NCBI GenBank assembly: GCA_930367205.1
Contig: OV884015.1
Location: 79,809,341-79,873,340 of the forward strand
Origin: Acanthosoma haemorrhoidale
Taxonomy: Eukaryota; Arthropoda; Insecta; Hemiptera; Acanthosomatidae
DNA: 64,000 nucleotides
Direction of reading: 5' to 3'
Positions 11,641 through 23,430 of the stretch are shown here, one piece after another. Every line of letters starts with the position of its first letter. Within the stretch, counting starts at the first letter, position 1. The translations under genes and the position numbers were made by a program. The notes below the pieces were generated by a model. That model had not been told where the DNA came from. It saw only the letters and a list, made by a program, of their open reading frames with translations, and searched no databases.

Positions 11641-12293
11641 GAAAAATGACTGGTAAGATCGAGACTGCACCCGTTGCTTGGTGTGCTGTCGGTAGGCGAG
11701 TTTATCCACCGGAGTTTTTTGACTCGTTGCAGCACCTAACAAACCCAGTGTTTAACACTATGACCCCACCACTCTTCCCGCATCGATGGCAACAGACTGT
11801 CGGGGAAAATTAGGTTAGGATTGAGTTTACGATTTTTCTGTTAGATGTAAGTTAGTTTTAAGTATATTATTCATAAGGTAAGCCCCATCACTTTTAAACA
11901 TCTTTAGAAAATGAATGCATAATATATTTTGTTACAATCACAAATTTAAAATGATTAAGAAATGTATAAAATCTAGCCAAGCTACAAGACATAATGGCCT
12001 GCTGTAAATAGATTCATTTTGTCTATATCTATATCTACATTGAATTCCATCATTTTTAATAACAAGGAGATATAAATAAAAATAAAAAAACGCAATGGGG
12101 AGCATTTTATTGGAAAATATTAATAATATTTGGTATTAGAATTCATAGAAAATTTAGGCAACTACAGTTCATATAAATAAGCTGTAGAATAATGCAAATA
12201 GATTCGTTGTAGATATTGTAGATATTTAAATAGTATAATTAATTTTGTATCAATGGGATATATGGAGGGGGGGGGGGCAATGGATGAATTCTT
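11641..12293 (+). mobile_element. 5'-truncated family-2 jockey-like element (copy 2a)
   Basis: It starts in the last part of the coding region (from 11665: LHPLLGVLSVGEFIHR), then loses about 10 bases compared with the copy at 32271, which shifts the frame. The words TTGACTCGTTGCAGCACCTA and AACCCAGTGTTTAACACTAT are shared with the copies at 32271 and 45499. The long 3' UTR holds two related end segments (about 11978-12080 and 12155-12290) and closes with a run of G followed by AATGGATGAAT, as in the 32271 copy. The insertion boundaries are approximate. Confidence 0.7.
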
Positions 12294-12871
12294 CTGTGCC
12301 AATCAGGTATTTTTCGTACTCTCAGCTAAAAAGTTAAGATAATAATTATATTAAATAATAAAATTGATCACAGAAAAACCATCGACAACGAATCACCTAT
12401 ACGTATGAGTTAAACATCACATATCGTTTCAATTTATAGGTGGTATAGCTTGCGTAAATAAATAATAAACGATTGAAATTTTAATCAATTGAATTTAAAT
12501 TTATATAAGATTTAATAAAAAATAATTGCAATAATTAAAAAAGGGTTGCTAATTCTACAAACTTTAGTGGTCAACTGGCCCTGGCTGTGTTAGTGATCTA
12601 TTCCTTCTGGTTGGAGCTATCGGAAATCATTGAGTCATGCTTTATTTCGATATTCTAATTAGCTCGTTAAAAATTTCATTTTTTAAAACATGTAATAAAG
12701 CTACTTTGTAAGGGGCATTTGTGTGTTCCCTCTTTCTCATATATGTTGGCAGAATCGCCTATTAATTTGCCAAATATGTTCCTTACATCATGATTTGTAC
12801 ATAGTTTTCTATATGTTCTGCCAACATAACATCATTGTGAATAAACAACACGTTTTATTTCTTGGAAAGTA
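12294..12871. other. Non-coding DNA with a perfect 12-bp inverted repeat
   Basis: ATGTTGGCAGAA at 12743-12754 and its complement TTCTGCCAACAT at 12816-12827 flank a 61-base AT-rich loop. It may be the remains of a small inverted-repeat element. The rest shows nothing recognised. Confidence 0.4.
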
Positions 12872-12959
12872 TTAGGGGGACCGGTAATGTCGTTTTTTTT
12901 ACAATTAATTCAAACAGATAAAATTATAACAAGTTTTTGTTTTTGATCAATGATGTATT

Positions 12960-13503
12960 CACCCTCGTTATCAGCAACCTTTTGCCATCAAGTGTGCAAA
13001 TTCTCAATGCCCGATCGATTAAAATCAGTTGGCTTTTGAGCAAAATATCTGGAGATGGCATTATGGACATCATCCAAATTTTGAAATTTTTTGCCACTTA
13101 GAAAATGTAGCGATCGGAATAAATGGAAACCCGATATCGGGCGAGTATGGTGGTTGAGGCAATACCTCCCAACCCAATTCATTAATATTTTTCAGGGTTC
13201 TTGCTGAAAAAAATTGGCGCAGTGGGGTCTTGCATTATAATGTTGCAGAATAACGCCTTTTTTATTGACAATCGCTGGGCAATTTTCAATTAAAGATTGA
13301 TTTACACGATCCAATTGTTCACTGTAAAGATCTTCGTTCACAGTTTTTCCAGGTATCAGCGATGAACGACCCCGCGAATACTTCACCAAACACACAAAGC
13401 GCCTTTTTGGAGTGTAAACCTGGCTTAGCTGTACTTCGTGCCGATTCATGCGGAGAGAGATTTTCGGATTATCATAGAGGACCCATTTTTCAACTCCAGT
13501 CTC
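12960..13503 (-). pseudogene. Mariner transposase, C-terminal two-thirds, inactive (left arm)
   Basis: Read on the minus strand the order is ETGVEKWVLYDN, then GKTVNEDLYSEQLDR, LQHYNARPHCA, a frame change into LGWEVLPQPPYSPDI, and after another frame change FHLFRSLHFLSGKKFQNLDD. Mariner transposases cut with a D,D34D triad. Here the first aspartate (normally in the GDEKW motif) is valine (13492-13494), the second (normally HDNARPH) is tyrosine (13237-13239), and the third (normally APSDFH) is removed by an 8-base deletion near 13140. Several stops also interrupt it. The helix-turn-helix DNA-binding region would lie upstream and is absent. Confidence 0.8.
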
Positions 13504-13735
13504 ACCCTCCTTACTCGCCCAATATTGCGCCATCGGATTTCCATTAATTCCGATCGCTAGAAATTTTAAAATTCGGATAATGTCCAAAATGCTATCTCGA
13601 GATATTTTGCAGAAAAACCAATTAATTTTTATCGATTCGGCATTGAAAATTTGCACACTAGATGCCAAAAGGTTGAACAAGGGTGATTAAACCATTGATT
13701 AAAAACAAAAACTTGTTAAAAATTTATTTTTTGAC
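13503..13735 (+). pseudogene. Mariner transposase C-terminal fragment (right arm)
   Basis: HPPYSPNIAPSDFH is readable from about 13500 on the plus strand, ending at a stop, and is followed by decayed sequence alignable to the left arm (FRSL, then a small deletion, then DIFCRKTN and ENLHT equivalents). This arm still holds the third catalytic aspartate (APSDFH) that the left arm lost. The two arms therefore decayed independently after the inversion, or came from two different copies. Confidence 0.7.
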
Positions 13736-13767
13736 TTTAATGTAAAAAAAACGATTCCGGTCCCCCA

Positions 13768-16213
13768 ATGCTTGATTGAATAATTTATTCTATAGCCCAA
13801 AGAAGAGTAAGACTCAACTTACAAACATATTTAGATCGTTCGTTTTTCTGTCTGTGTGTGTGTTTTAGGATAGAGATCATAAAAATGGCCAGGTCGTACA
13901 GAAATTTACAGATGTATATATTTAAAAATCTAAAAAGCACGACTTATAAGTTTTAGTTAAGGTAAAAAAAACAAAATAAAACAATAAACGAAAAAAATCC
14001 CGGTCTCATTATTATTATTAGTTGTTTATTCACTATATTCTAATGAGTGAATAAACGTTATGATTCGTACTTCATAATTTGCGAAACAACGTTATAATTA
14101 CAAAACCACCGAAAAAATTCCATTGATTATATTATTTATCCTTTTTTTACTTGTTTATTTACCAATCACTTAGAGGCCGTACATTGCCGGTACATTACGG
14201 AACGTAATGTTACACCCTAGCGGTCTTAATGGTTCCAAAAATCATTATTCAGCTGTAAACACGATGACTCACGTGCTGGCTGGGGTTCAACAATAATGTC
14301 GATGGCCTGAATAACTAAGAAGAAGAAATTGGGACGACAAGTCCATCTCTGAGCAGTATAAGAAGTAAGAAAAAAAATGGATCATGAACTTTTTTTCTGT
14401 TTAGAAAAACGACTTGGTTGTATGGCATGAGGAGGATAAGCCGTGGCTAAAAAGACGCGTTCAGTCCTAATGTCTAGGTCACAATATTATTTGTAGGAAG
14501 TCGTAGAAAGTGCTCAAAATTTACGGCAGTAAGGTCAAGTTTACCCTCAACTAATAATTACCAGTAAATCAAAGGAATACCGTTTTGTCCTTTCCTTTCA
14601 TATTTACCGACTAAAAGGTACCCATGAGTTTCTGAAATAATAGCAAAAGAGTGCTAATTTTTTTATAAAAAAATTTATTATTTTTCCAAAACTTGGCTCA
14701 GGAAAAAGAAAGCAGCGGTTTCCATAGTAGGCTTTCAAAAAATTGGTGCATTTAATATTTCATTAGTCCGGAAAGGTGAATCGGAACTTTTAATCTTAAA
14801 TAGATATATCTGCCTCAAGAAATTTTATTTAACAACTTTCATTTTGTATTTCCTGTTATTGTATTTTAACTAATTTATTTTCAGTATAATCCAATGTTTT
14901 GTAGAACGTACAGCTAAACAAAATACAATTGCGACGTACTTTTTCAAAGTGAAGCTTCTCGCTTCGGGATCGGCAATTAACTATTTGCAATTCGAGTACA
15001 CTTGGTGTCTTCCAACTCCAACTTCCATAATGACCCAAACCACTGTGACCTTTTAGTCATTATGAAAACTCTACGAAGTTGTACCGCACGCGAAGTAGCC
15101 ATGGAATTCAACTTTTTGCGAACCAAAATAAACTTTATGCAAACAAGTGCAATGTTAAATAACTGGCAACACTGCTGTGTTCCCAGAAATGGAATGCCTG
15201 CAAATACTTTCTTTCGGCAGCCCATGTCACCATTATTAAATGCTGATTATACTTTTTACATGGGCAGCGCCGGGTTTATTCCTCTGCTATTGAATAACTA
15301 GTAATTGAGTAAGCGGAGTAAGCTATCTACAGTACTTGCGAATAGAGTTGATATAGGAGTCTGCTCACCGTATATCAATCACAACCCAACGACTAACGAA
15401 AATACAAGGAGGATGAATAAAATAGTAGATTTCGTTATTGCATTTTATAGGTAAAGCACCTTATCACTTAGAAAAAATACTGGACCTTTACCACCAAAAA
15501 CGGACCCGTCATATTCTGTTCCGACAATTAGATCCAACGCGTTCGAAACGCTGCTGGAATGGATCGATGCGCCGGTAGACAACAGACACGAATATATTCC
15601 AAAGTCAGCGCTTTAAAGGACTAATAACCTGCGGAAGGCCAGTGAACCATCGAGCTCCTGATAGCCTCTGTGGTTAGTTTATGGTAGCAGAAGTACTAGG
15701 ATGCAGAGGCAAGCTGTGCGGCTAAGATTGACCTTACCACGAGGGTGGGGTACGCCACAATGCATAGGCAAACGATGCCGTCTGGGCTGCATTCATTATC
15801 TCTCATAAGACAGGACCAGCTCATTTCTTAGTGATTCGTTGGTCATTTCTTGTTGTACACGAGCTGAAGGATCATTAAATGTATTCAAGATTTATAGGCC
15901 AAATAAGGGCCGCAATAGAGACCTAAGAGATAAATGACGTAACATGAATGAGATCTTCTGAAATTCTTGAAGGTAGTAGAGTTTTAAATCTCTCGATTAA
16001 AATAGTATTTATTATTCAAGTAGGGATATTCCGTTTCGATAGCCACCTGCTCTAAAAAGGAGTGTCAATGATTAATAGGTAAATATTTGGAAACGGAAAC
16101 ATACATACCAGTCAAAATATCAACCAATAATAGATTTTTTTGAAAATCAAACATATTTCTCATTTAACATAATATCTTCTAAATAAGTGAATTTTTGTTT
16201 CTTTTCTAAATTG
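13768..16213. other. Non-coding DNA with small hairpins
   Basis: GTTTATTCACT (14024-14034) and AGTGAATAAAC (14046-14056) form a perfect 11-bp stem. A smaller one, ACATTACG/CGTAATGT, lies at about 14193-14212. Frames at 14856-15301 overlap on both strands without motifs. A GC-richer stretch at 15480-15800 is unidentified. Confidence 0.4.
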
Positions 16214-16290
16214 TAGTCCTGAGGATGCCTAAATAGGCAAAATGCTAATTGATACAAATAAAGAAAGTTTTATTGGGAGACACTCCAATT
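16214..16290 (+). ncRNA. Hammerhead-like 3' motif of a retroelement (copy a)
   Basis: TAGTC, CTGAGGA, hairpin TGCC...GGCA, then AAAATGC, followed by an AATAAAG signal at about 16257. The CTGAGGA box and stem II are intact, but the GAAA box is changed to AAAA and the downstream stem strand no longer matches. Probably the 3' end of a decayed retroelement. Confidence 0.35.
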
Positions 16291-18479
16291 TTTTTTCCGT
16301 AATATAAATACAAATGTCTCTATTTGATTACTACGCTGAATAATATTCCTTTCATCAATCTGTTCCTTCTTGTTGCAGCAGTCAACAGCGCTTCCTCTTC
16401 ACCGGCCTTCTCAATAACACAATAGTGTGGTTTCATTCCTCCAGCGGAGGGCGGTGTCCCTCCATGAATGATGTTAATGGACCCTTTGAGTTTTTCTCCG
16501 AATAGGCCGGAGGATTATTTTCAGGCGCCCTCTCGAGGTGATCCTCCGCCCATTGTACCACTTCCTCCGGGCAGAAATCTGCCTTTATACCACAAGAGGA
16601 GACTAAAAGCCCCTTTTTTTGAGTGCCAAATTGAGGGTTTGACACTTTTGTTCGACCCTCTTGACTTCTCCCTTCCTATACTTTCGTTGTTTATTCCATT
16701 CATTGCTTCTGTTCCAGTTAAGTTTGTTGTTACCAGCCATAAACTGCAATACTGCCTTAACCTGTTAACAGGTTGTTAAAAGTATATACAAAGTTTTTAT
16801 TGAAAGAACTTCTTCATTGACCATACATAACTTTTCATAAGGATTTTTTTTAGTGTCTCTCAGGCATCACGTAAAACATTCTGGAAAAATATCATCCCCC
16901 TACTTTATGGAGGCAGCAAAAAAATTGGAAATACTCTTGAGGATTTTTTGGATGAAATTTTGGAGAACGTTGTTAAAAAGTTGAAAGGAAAGGAAAAGGA
17001 AGTATAATTACCTAGCAGCTTACATTGACATTTCCAGCTGCCAAGAAAGCTAGTTATCAACACGGTGTAACATCTTCAACTTGAGGCGAACGATGCATGA
17101 TAACTACTTTTTAAAATCTTCAGTTGATTATTTTACATAACACTATAGTTAGTCTAAAGTAAATTCGTTTTAAAATCAGATTTGAAAATGGGACCACAAA
17201 CTATCACCTATTCGAATGACAATCAAAACTGCTGGAATTACTTACCTCTAAACAGAATATCTGAGTATACTGGTTCGACCCTCATCATTTTTATTATTCC
17301 CCCCCCCTTAAAATCCCCTTTAAAAAAATGACAAAGCTTTTATAAACCCTGCAGCATAAAGTGGACCAGAGTATATTAATGTCAGTGGGCGTATCGTGTT
17401 ACCGAGTCATTAGGCAGACAGTAAGAGGTGTCGAGTAAACCGTAGTGGAAAGGGCCTTACGAGTATCCAACAGGGCAGGCTCCGGGTGTAGGGAGAAAGG
17501 AGCGAACCAAGGGCTGGCGAGAGAGCATATCAAAAGGACTGCTAATGAATCATGATAAGCCCGTTCAGGTGGACTTATCCTTTCAGAGCGTCGCGGCAGG
17601 TTTTCCTACCGTGCCATGTAATTGTCAGGTAATTGCTGCCGCCTAGCAGGTAATTTGTTAACTACAGGCCTTCTTAAAATAGACCTCCACTTCCCATGCA
17701 AAAAGAAAAGTAAATTATTAAAAGCAGCGGTTACACGTGGAACAGTTATGGAGCGTGAAAGGTATCACTAATTAGGCCTGTTCTAACTTAGGATGAAATG
17801 ACCTATACAACAAAAATCTGAAATTGTTAATTATTCTATAGTCATATCGTTTGCTGAAAGCGATAATGGAGTGGCTAAACATACTTAAGACACAAGAGAT
17901 CGTCCGACACCGTTAATAGCCAGGTTTTCTCTCTCTCCACTAAACCACCTTGTATCTTTGGGTGGCCCCCATGTAAGCGGTATTCATTTAAGTCGATAAA
18001 TAAATTGATAAATATATAAATAAATAAATAAAATAGGGCTCATAAAATGAGGCTTCGCCCAGCTCAAAAAACACAGCATTGCTTAGCGTACTAATTAAAT
18101 GAAACGAAAATTTGTTGGTGTACCCGCAGCTGCCATTCTTCTGCCGATGTAGGATGCAGTGAGAACCGTAATCTAGCAATAGTAAAACAATTCTTACATC
18201 GTTCGTGGTCTGCTATCCTGAATATTACCTATAATACCTCATGATCAGCAATGGGCAGTCATCACCTTAACACGTGCACATACCATGAAGGTGCTCAGCT
18301 CGTGTTAAAAGTGAAAGAAAAAAAATGTTTCGGTTAGTGATCGGATAGAATGAGTTTATTTTAACCATGAATTCAATCTCTCCTTGAAGAGCTCTTCATG
18401 AGGGCAGGTTGAAAATGTGAAAAAAAACCAGCTCATTCGAGTCCAAATCAGATCAAATCTACAACCTATTACCCTCAAA
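16291..18479. other. Non-coding DNA; unidentified frames near 16.5 kb
   Basis: Overlapping frames at 16433-16645 (minus; includes ADFCPEEVVQWAEDHLERAP) and 16468-16779 (plus; proline-rich) lie in a GC-richer patch. I recognise neither, and either could be a worn exon or transposon piece. A GC-richer stretch at 17360-17660 and an A/T-rich TAAA-type stretch at 17995-18030 are also present. Confidence 0.3.
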
Positions 18480-18660
18480 AGGTATTAAAATTTGCTGGAA
18501 TGGTTTGGACACCTCTAAAGAGAATCTATGTGAGCATCCCCGAGTATAATGGATGGCCCTGCAGGAGGAAAACATATACCAGGCACAGGGTTCTGGTAAG
18601 TAGAAGAAACATTTAGAATTAAAGGCATGGAAATAGCTATAGAATAAGAGTTAAAGAAAA
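18480..18660 (+). pseudogene. Possible RTE-type retrotransposon C-terminal remnant
   Basis: At 18501 the bases read WFGHL in frame, close to the WxGHxxRM signature near the C-terminus of RTE-type and related reverse transcriptases. It is followed after a frame change by a P-R-V segment and a GC-richer stretch, in the order expected for that region. Several stops interrupt it. The match is short, so this is tentative. Confidence 0.3.
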
Positions 18661-20864
18661 GAAAAATTTGAGGAAAATTCTCAAAAAAAAAAAGTACAAA
18701 TACAATTATTATATATCAAGGGAAAGTTAGCTATGTCAATTAGTTCCATATTAACTAACTACCGTGGGATAAGGATTTGTAATAATACTCAAATCACCGG
18801 AATGGCCAGCAATAATTACAATTCCACAGATGTAAAGCCATAAATCATGTCAAGAGAGTTAAATAAAAATGTCATGATAATCACTGAGTGAGAGAGAAGC
18901 AAGAAAGTGGAAATTTGTGTCATATGGTGACCGTAAGTCAAGGAAAGTCTCACTTAAGAGGCGGTACGCATGAATACATTAAACGAAGCAAATCATGACA
19001 AGATGTGATAGTATGCCGTACGATCCTGCTGCATGTCCTCAAATTTGAAAAATACAAGGGAAAATCATGCGACACGTAATGTGAACGACTGGAATACATT
19101 ATAATACACCTGAAATAAGAAAACGTAAATTTTACTTTTGTCACCGTTATTTGAGATTTCAAACAGCAGGGAGATAAAGAAATAATCATGGCAGAAAGGT
19201 ACTAAAACTTTTTCCAACCTTTCTGAGTCAATCAAAATCAAACAATTACCGAACATAAATAAATCAAACATTATTGATATTTTTATAATGAAAAAACAAA
19301 ATTTAGAAAAATGTATTACATTAACAATGCACGATGTTTATATTATGAAATCATAAATCAATATACCTGGGACGATATTTGGGTAGGTAACCGGAGTTAG
19401 TTCAATTGGACTAATGTGAGATTTATTTTCACCATATTAACGTTAAAGTTCTTTGAATAAGATGATTTTTTACAAGTATTTCCTCAACACGATATAGTCA
19501 TTTACCAGTCCACAGCTGACTATTATTGTTCATCCTGGTTTTTAGATGCCAACGAAGCGTTTGGCCGAGTTTGGCACTAAATAATCTTTTTTAAATGAAA
19601 TTGTAAATTAATACACGTAATACAAGTACAATCGGCATTATAAATTCTATTTATTCAACGAGTCTATCATCAATGTCTACTTCTGAACTCGAAGTAGTTT
19701 GTTAAACCCAATAAATTCTGTATTTCTGAAGCAAATATTTTTAATTATTATCAATTGCTATATTTAAATTTTTAGAAGTAAAAAACTGCGGCTAAGAACT
19801 TTATGAAAAAAAAAATCACGGTAAGGGTATCTGGTTTAGAGTGGGAACAAGCTGGGAAAACTCTAGGAAAAGAAAAATCAGTGGGAACTTTAATTGCGGG
19901 GTTTTTCAAGGGCCGACTCGAAGTCTCTTTCATGCTTCACTTCGGACCATTGATCTAGGCTAAATAGGGTTTCGCCTTCTCTGTAACGTTCTACAAACCG
20001 CACCACAAAAGAAAATTTGATCTGACATAGAAATGGTGGATAGCTCGTTTTTCCTCACGGAAATTAAGAGCGGCCGGCTGCCGACATCAATCCTTAATCG
20101 ACAAGATCTAAAAGTTTTCCTTAAGGTGACCTTAGAAAACGCGCTTTTATATTAATAAAGGCAAAAGGTTAAAATAACTAAAAATCCAATATAATGGAAC
20201 TAGTATATCAACCATCGATTGAAGTATTGGTGAAAAATACCAATCTTTCCTAGGCTCCAATTTACTAGATGGGTGCAGTTGGGCTGGCTGTGCTTTTTTT
20301 TCGACCAAAGCTTTGTATAACTTGAGCCCTTAATGAATCCAGGGCATTACAGTAAAATAAAAAAACTTCAAGTTAACATTAGCAATGGTACTTCACTGTT
20401 CAACATCCAGTTTCATTCCCAATTTTCATTAATTAATTTTTGTCAGTATTTTCTTATTTCAGAAATATGCCTTCGTAAAATAAATCTGTATCCGTTTTAC
20501 ATTCTTATTACGTTAGTAATATTCCGGCAAATAACGGTTCATTAATTTTTTTCATCTTAACTTAAAACTAATCGGACCAACTTAACTTCCTTTTCTTATT
20601 ATCAGGACCTTAAGTAGATATCCATAGGATGTCATTAACCTAAGCGATTATGTGCTTATAATCTTGTTACTGTAGTCACTGCATCTATTTCATGTTATAA
20701 TTTTCATTTCACCATTCTATGAGTTTATAAGCTGAATTACATGATCAATAAAACCTCGTCTAAGGTGTTTCTTAACCTCCTAACAAACCTATGATATCCA
20801 CTGTTACATCGAGTGGATTTATTCACAACTTCATACAGAAAATAAATGTTAAAACCAGTGAATT
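18661..20864. other. AT-rich non-coding DNA
   Basis: Frames at 18950-19271 overlap each other and show no family motif. A GC-richer patch at 19900-20100 is unidentified. Confidence 0.4.
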
Positions 20865-21884
20865 GATGGTGAACGATTCTAACTACTGCCCCATTAAAGC
20901 AGGAGTTCCACAGGGAAGCGTCCTGGGTCCCATCCTCTATAATTTATATACCACTGATGTCCCATCTACCACCAATACCTTCTGGGCAACATTTGCAGAT
21001 GACACTGCAGTCCTGTCAACCCATCCAGACCCTGATATAGCATCCCAAAACCTTCAAAAACACCTTGATGAGATCGAGTATTCGTGCAACCAATGGCGAA
21101 TCAAAGTCAATGAAGGAAATTGTTCCCACATAACCTTTACCCTCTGCCACAAGTCCTGTCCGCCAGTTTTTTTAAATTCAATTCCATTCCCTGTGTCTGA
21201 GACAGTACGGTATTTAGGCTTCCATCTCAACAAAAGACTGACATGGAACCCACACAAAAAGACAAGAACTAAACAGACGCTTTGGACAACTTCAAAGGAC
21301 ATCCCATCTCTCAATAGAAAATAAACTACTAATCTACAAAGTTATACTTAAACCAATCTGCACATACGGAAAAGAGCTATGGCGGACAGCAAAAAAGTCG
21401 AACATCAAGCGTATCCAATCCTTTCAATCCAAAGTCCTGAGAACAATAGTAAATGCCCCTTATTATGTCAGCAACAAAACCCTTCATAACGACCTTAATA
21501 TACCCTACATTCTAAAACTCATCCCTTCCAAGTTTATGAAATTCCATAGTAACCTATCCAAACACCCTAATTCCCTAGCACAGTCATTTCACTGCACCTA
21601 TCATCCCTATAATCCTCCTCGGAGACTGAAACGGCAGTGGCCTCGTGACCTACAATGGCCAGTTGGATTGGAACATGTTCTCCAATCATGTCCTGAGTGT
21701 ATGTGGATCTCACGCTCTTGGCCAGCCTCCGCTGGCTCTTATCCAGTGACGCAGCTGACGAAGGACCGTGGGGGACTTCCCAAGACTCCGCTTCCTCCTT
21801 CACACATGAGGGAGGTGACAGCCAGGTGGACTTGGGGGGCCTCTGGGCTGTTTGTATATATAGTATGAATGAGATGGTGAACGA
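20865..21884 (+). mobile_element. Family-1 jockey-like element, copy A
   Basis: GATGGTGAACGA occurs at 20865-20876 and again at 21873-21884, bracketing about 1 kb of family-1 sequence that starts inside the reverse transcriptase gene. The right-hand repeat lies where other family members also have 3' UTR sequence (GCGAGTGAATGA in copy D), and the copy stops there, about 110 bases short of the usual 3' terminus. So this is either a true insertion primed by microhomology or a chance repeat. The 3' UTR version is the longer one shared with copy F. Confidence 0.75.
20877..21655 (+). pseudogene. Jockey-like reverse transcriptase and C-terminal region, frameshifted (copy A)
   Basis: The best preserved reverse transcriptase piece in the window. 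GVPQGSVLGPILYNLYTTDV begins near 20902, and the catalytic box FADDTAVLS lies at 20992-21018 with both aspartates present. The frame then runs through VRYLGFHLNKRLTWNPH. Compared with copy B, about 8 bases are missing near 21256 (a frameshift) and 12 near 21283. After the shift the order continues with LLIYKVILKPICTYGKELW, QSKVLRTIVNAPYYVSNKTL, IPYILKLIPSKF and PPRRLKRQWPRDL. The endonuclease and the N-terminal half are gone. In a complete element the enzyme would copy its own RNA into nicked genomic DNA. Confidence 0.8.
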
Positions 21885-22814
21885 CTAATAATAAGAAATA
21901 GACATGAAGACATGAGGGAAAGAACATCCAGTGATTGATGCCTCCCCATATAAAGGATTATGTTGATGGTAGTTTATTTAAATTATTAAATTCTTATTCT
22001 AGACTACTCTAATATAAAAGAACCTTTTCCTCAATGTTCTACTCAAATGGCATACTGCTAATAGGACAAAATATCTTTCCAGGATGGTTTCCCTTTAATA
22101 AGAAGTTCCAAGGAACATATATTTCCCTGTTAGATGCGATTGAATTGAACTTAACCACGTACCTACCATTTATTGGGCTAAGAAGGGACCTCTGGAGAAA
22201 TGAGCTAAGAAATGAAGAAATGAACCGAGGGTTCGCAGACCGCGGAGACGTCCTCATACAATTAGGCTGTAGCGGCAAGGATGAATGGAGAAAAAAGTTC
22301 TCGGCTTGCCTGCTCAAGCGAAACTCTTCGTTATAATGGAAGTTTATAAGCAGGGGCTTTAATTGTCACCGTTAATGGCAGAACAATCACCCAGATCCAT
22401 ACAGTTCCTAGGCGAGCACCGCTTTCTTTCAGGAATGTGGTTAAGACCAAACGGAAGGAATAGTATCTTCCCAGAGTTCCCACAGTAGACACTCAACATG
22501 ATGCAACAGCTCCAACATCAATTATAACCTACTGCATAAAAGCTTCTGACTACATATTACAATGTGAGAAATATACGTATTCAGTTTTTAACAATTTACA
22601 ACCACACTGTTTATTATTACGGTCGTATCGAATTCACAGGCCAACAGGTGTTTTGGAGCTGATTTCATATGAATTTGATGCCCGCAATTCAAATATGGTA
22701 CTAGTTTTTGCCTAGGAGCTCAAATTTCTAAGATATAACATTTTAGTGAAGTATGCATTATTTTAAGTTAAATCCATGGATGAAATATTCATCGATGAAA
22801 CCAAATGGTCTTCT
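21885..22814. other. Non-coding DNA with an unrecognised 100-residue frame
   Basis: The frame at 22034-22336 (plus) includes LRRDLWRNELRNEEMNRGF and matches no family I know; an opposite frame covers the same bases. Otherwise nothing recognised. Confidence 0.3.
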
Positions 22815-23430
22815 GGAAACCTTAACACTTCGAAAGCTTCTTTTCCGTGATATTCTTGAATGCATTTCGGAACAGTTCTATTTTAAACTCCAGCAATAAT
22901 CTGCCATCATGTGCACATACCATCTTCCTTGGTAGCGGGGGGTATAGAGCCTCTATAGTTTTGATATCTTAGTGAAATCTTTCACATTGTTTCTCACTAG
23001 CGTCTCCTAAGTTTTCTGGAACACGGTCAAAGTGGCTGTTTAAATAGTGCATTTTAATACTCATGTTGTACCGTTTGCCCAGAAAATTTCCGACAACGGC
23101 AAAATACGTAGTCCAGGCTTTTCGTTCAGCCTCATTCGAATGTACGAAGGCTGAAGCATTCCTAGAAATAATCAACTGAGACATTCTTTTCCCCAAGGTC
23201 CACGTTCTATCTCTTAGGCCACTCTTCGAACCCAATGGTGTGTTTTGTCTCTGCTATCCCAGAGGCACAAGAAGCAAGATTATTTGGCGTGGCCAGATTG
23301 CTGCCCAAGGAACGTTTACCAACTTTAAAATAAGTCCACAGAAATCACCCATTGATGTCCGTGATACTTTATCTTCTCCAAGACCAAAGCAATGGTGTTG
23401 TATTCTTATTTTATTTTCGTTGAGTGAGCG
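22815..23430 (-). pseudogene. Broken copy of a repeat-encoded protein widespread in arthropods
   Basis: On the minus strand, in order: VLEKIKYHGHQWVISVDL, FLGQQSGHAK, CFLCLWDSRDKTHHWV, then GKRMSQLIISRNASAFVHSN, ERKAWTTYFAVVGNFLGKRY, MSIKMHYLNSHFDRVPENLG, ERFH, and after a frame change YQGRW and MMADYCWSLK. I recognise this order from a highly repeated, uncharacterised protein in many insect and spider annotations (conserved H-x-F-PENLG, ERFHQD, MADYCW). I cannot name its transposon superfamily or its reaction. At least four in-frame stops and one or more frameshifts show it is dead. The longest intact piece is 22969-23235. Confidence 0.6.

Larger units (their letters stand above)
12872..13767 (-). 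mobile_element. Rearranged mariner transposon with duplicated, inverted 3' halves
   Basis: Both ends carry the mariner-type inverted terminal sequence (TTAGGGGGACCGG... and, as complement at the right end, TTGGGGGACCGG), followed by a T run and ACA. A TA precedes the left end (12870-12871); the right flank reads TG, so the target duplication is worn. The left arm (13500 down to 12872) is transposase from the middle of the catalytic domain to the 3' end, on the minus strand. The right arm (13503 to 13767) is a second copy of the C-terminal coding part and 3' end, on the plus strand. The two arms meet head to head at about 13500, so the 5' half is missing. Confidence 0.8.

Noticed and set aside
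16433..16779. Gene in the GC-richer patch near 16.5 kb
   Set aside because: Frames on both strands and no recognised domain. Kept only as a remark in the interval entry.
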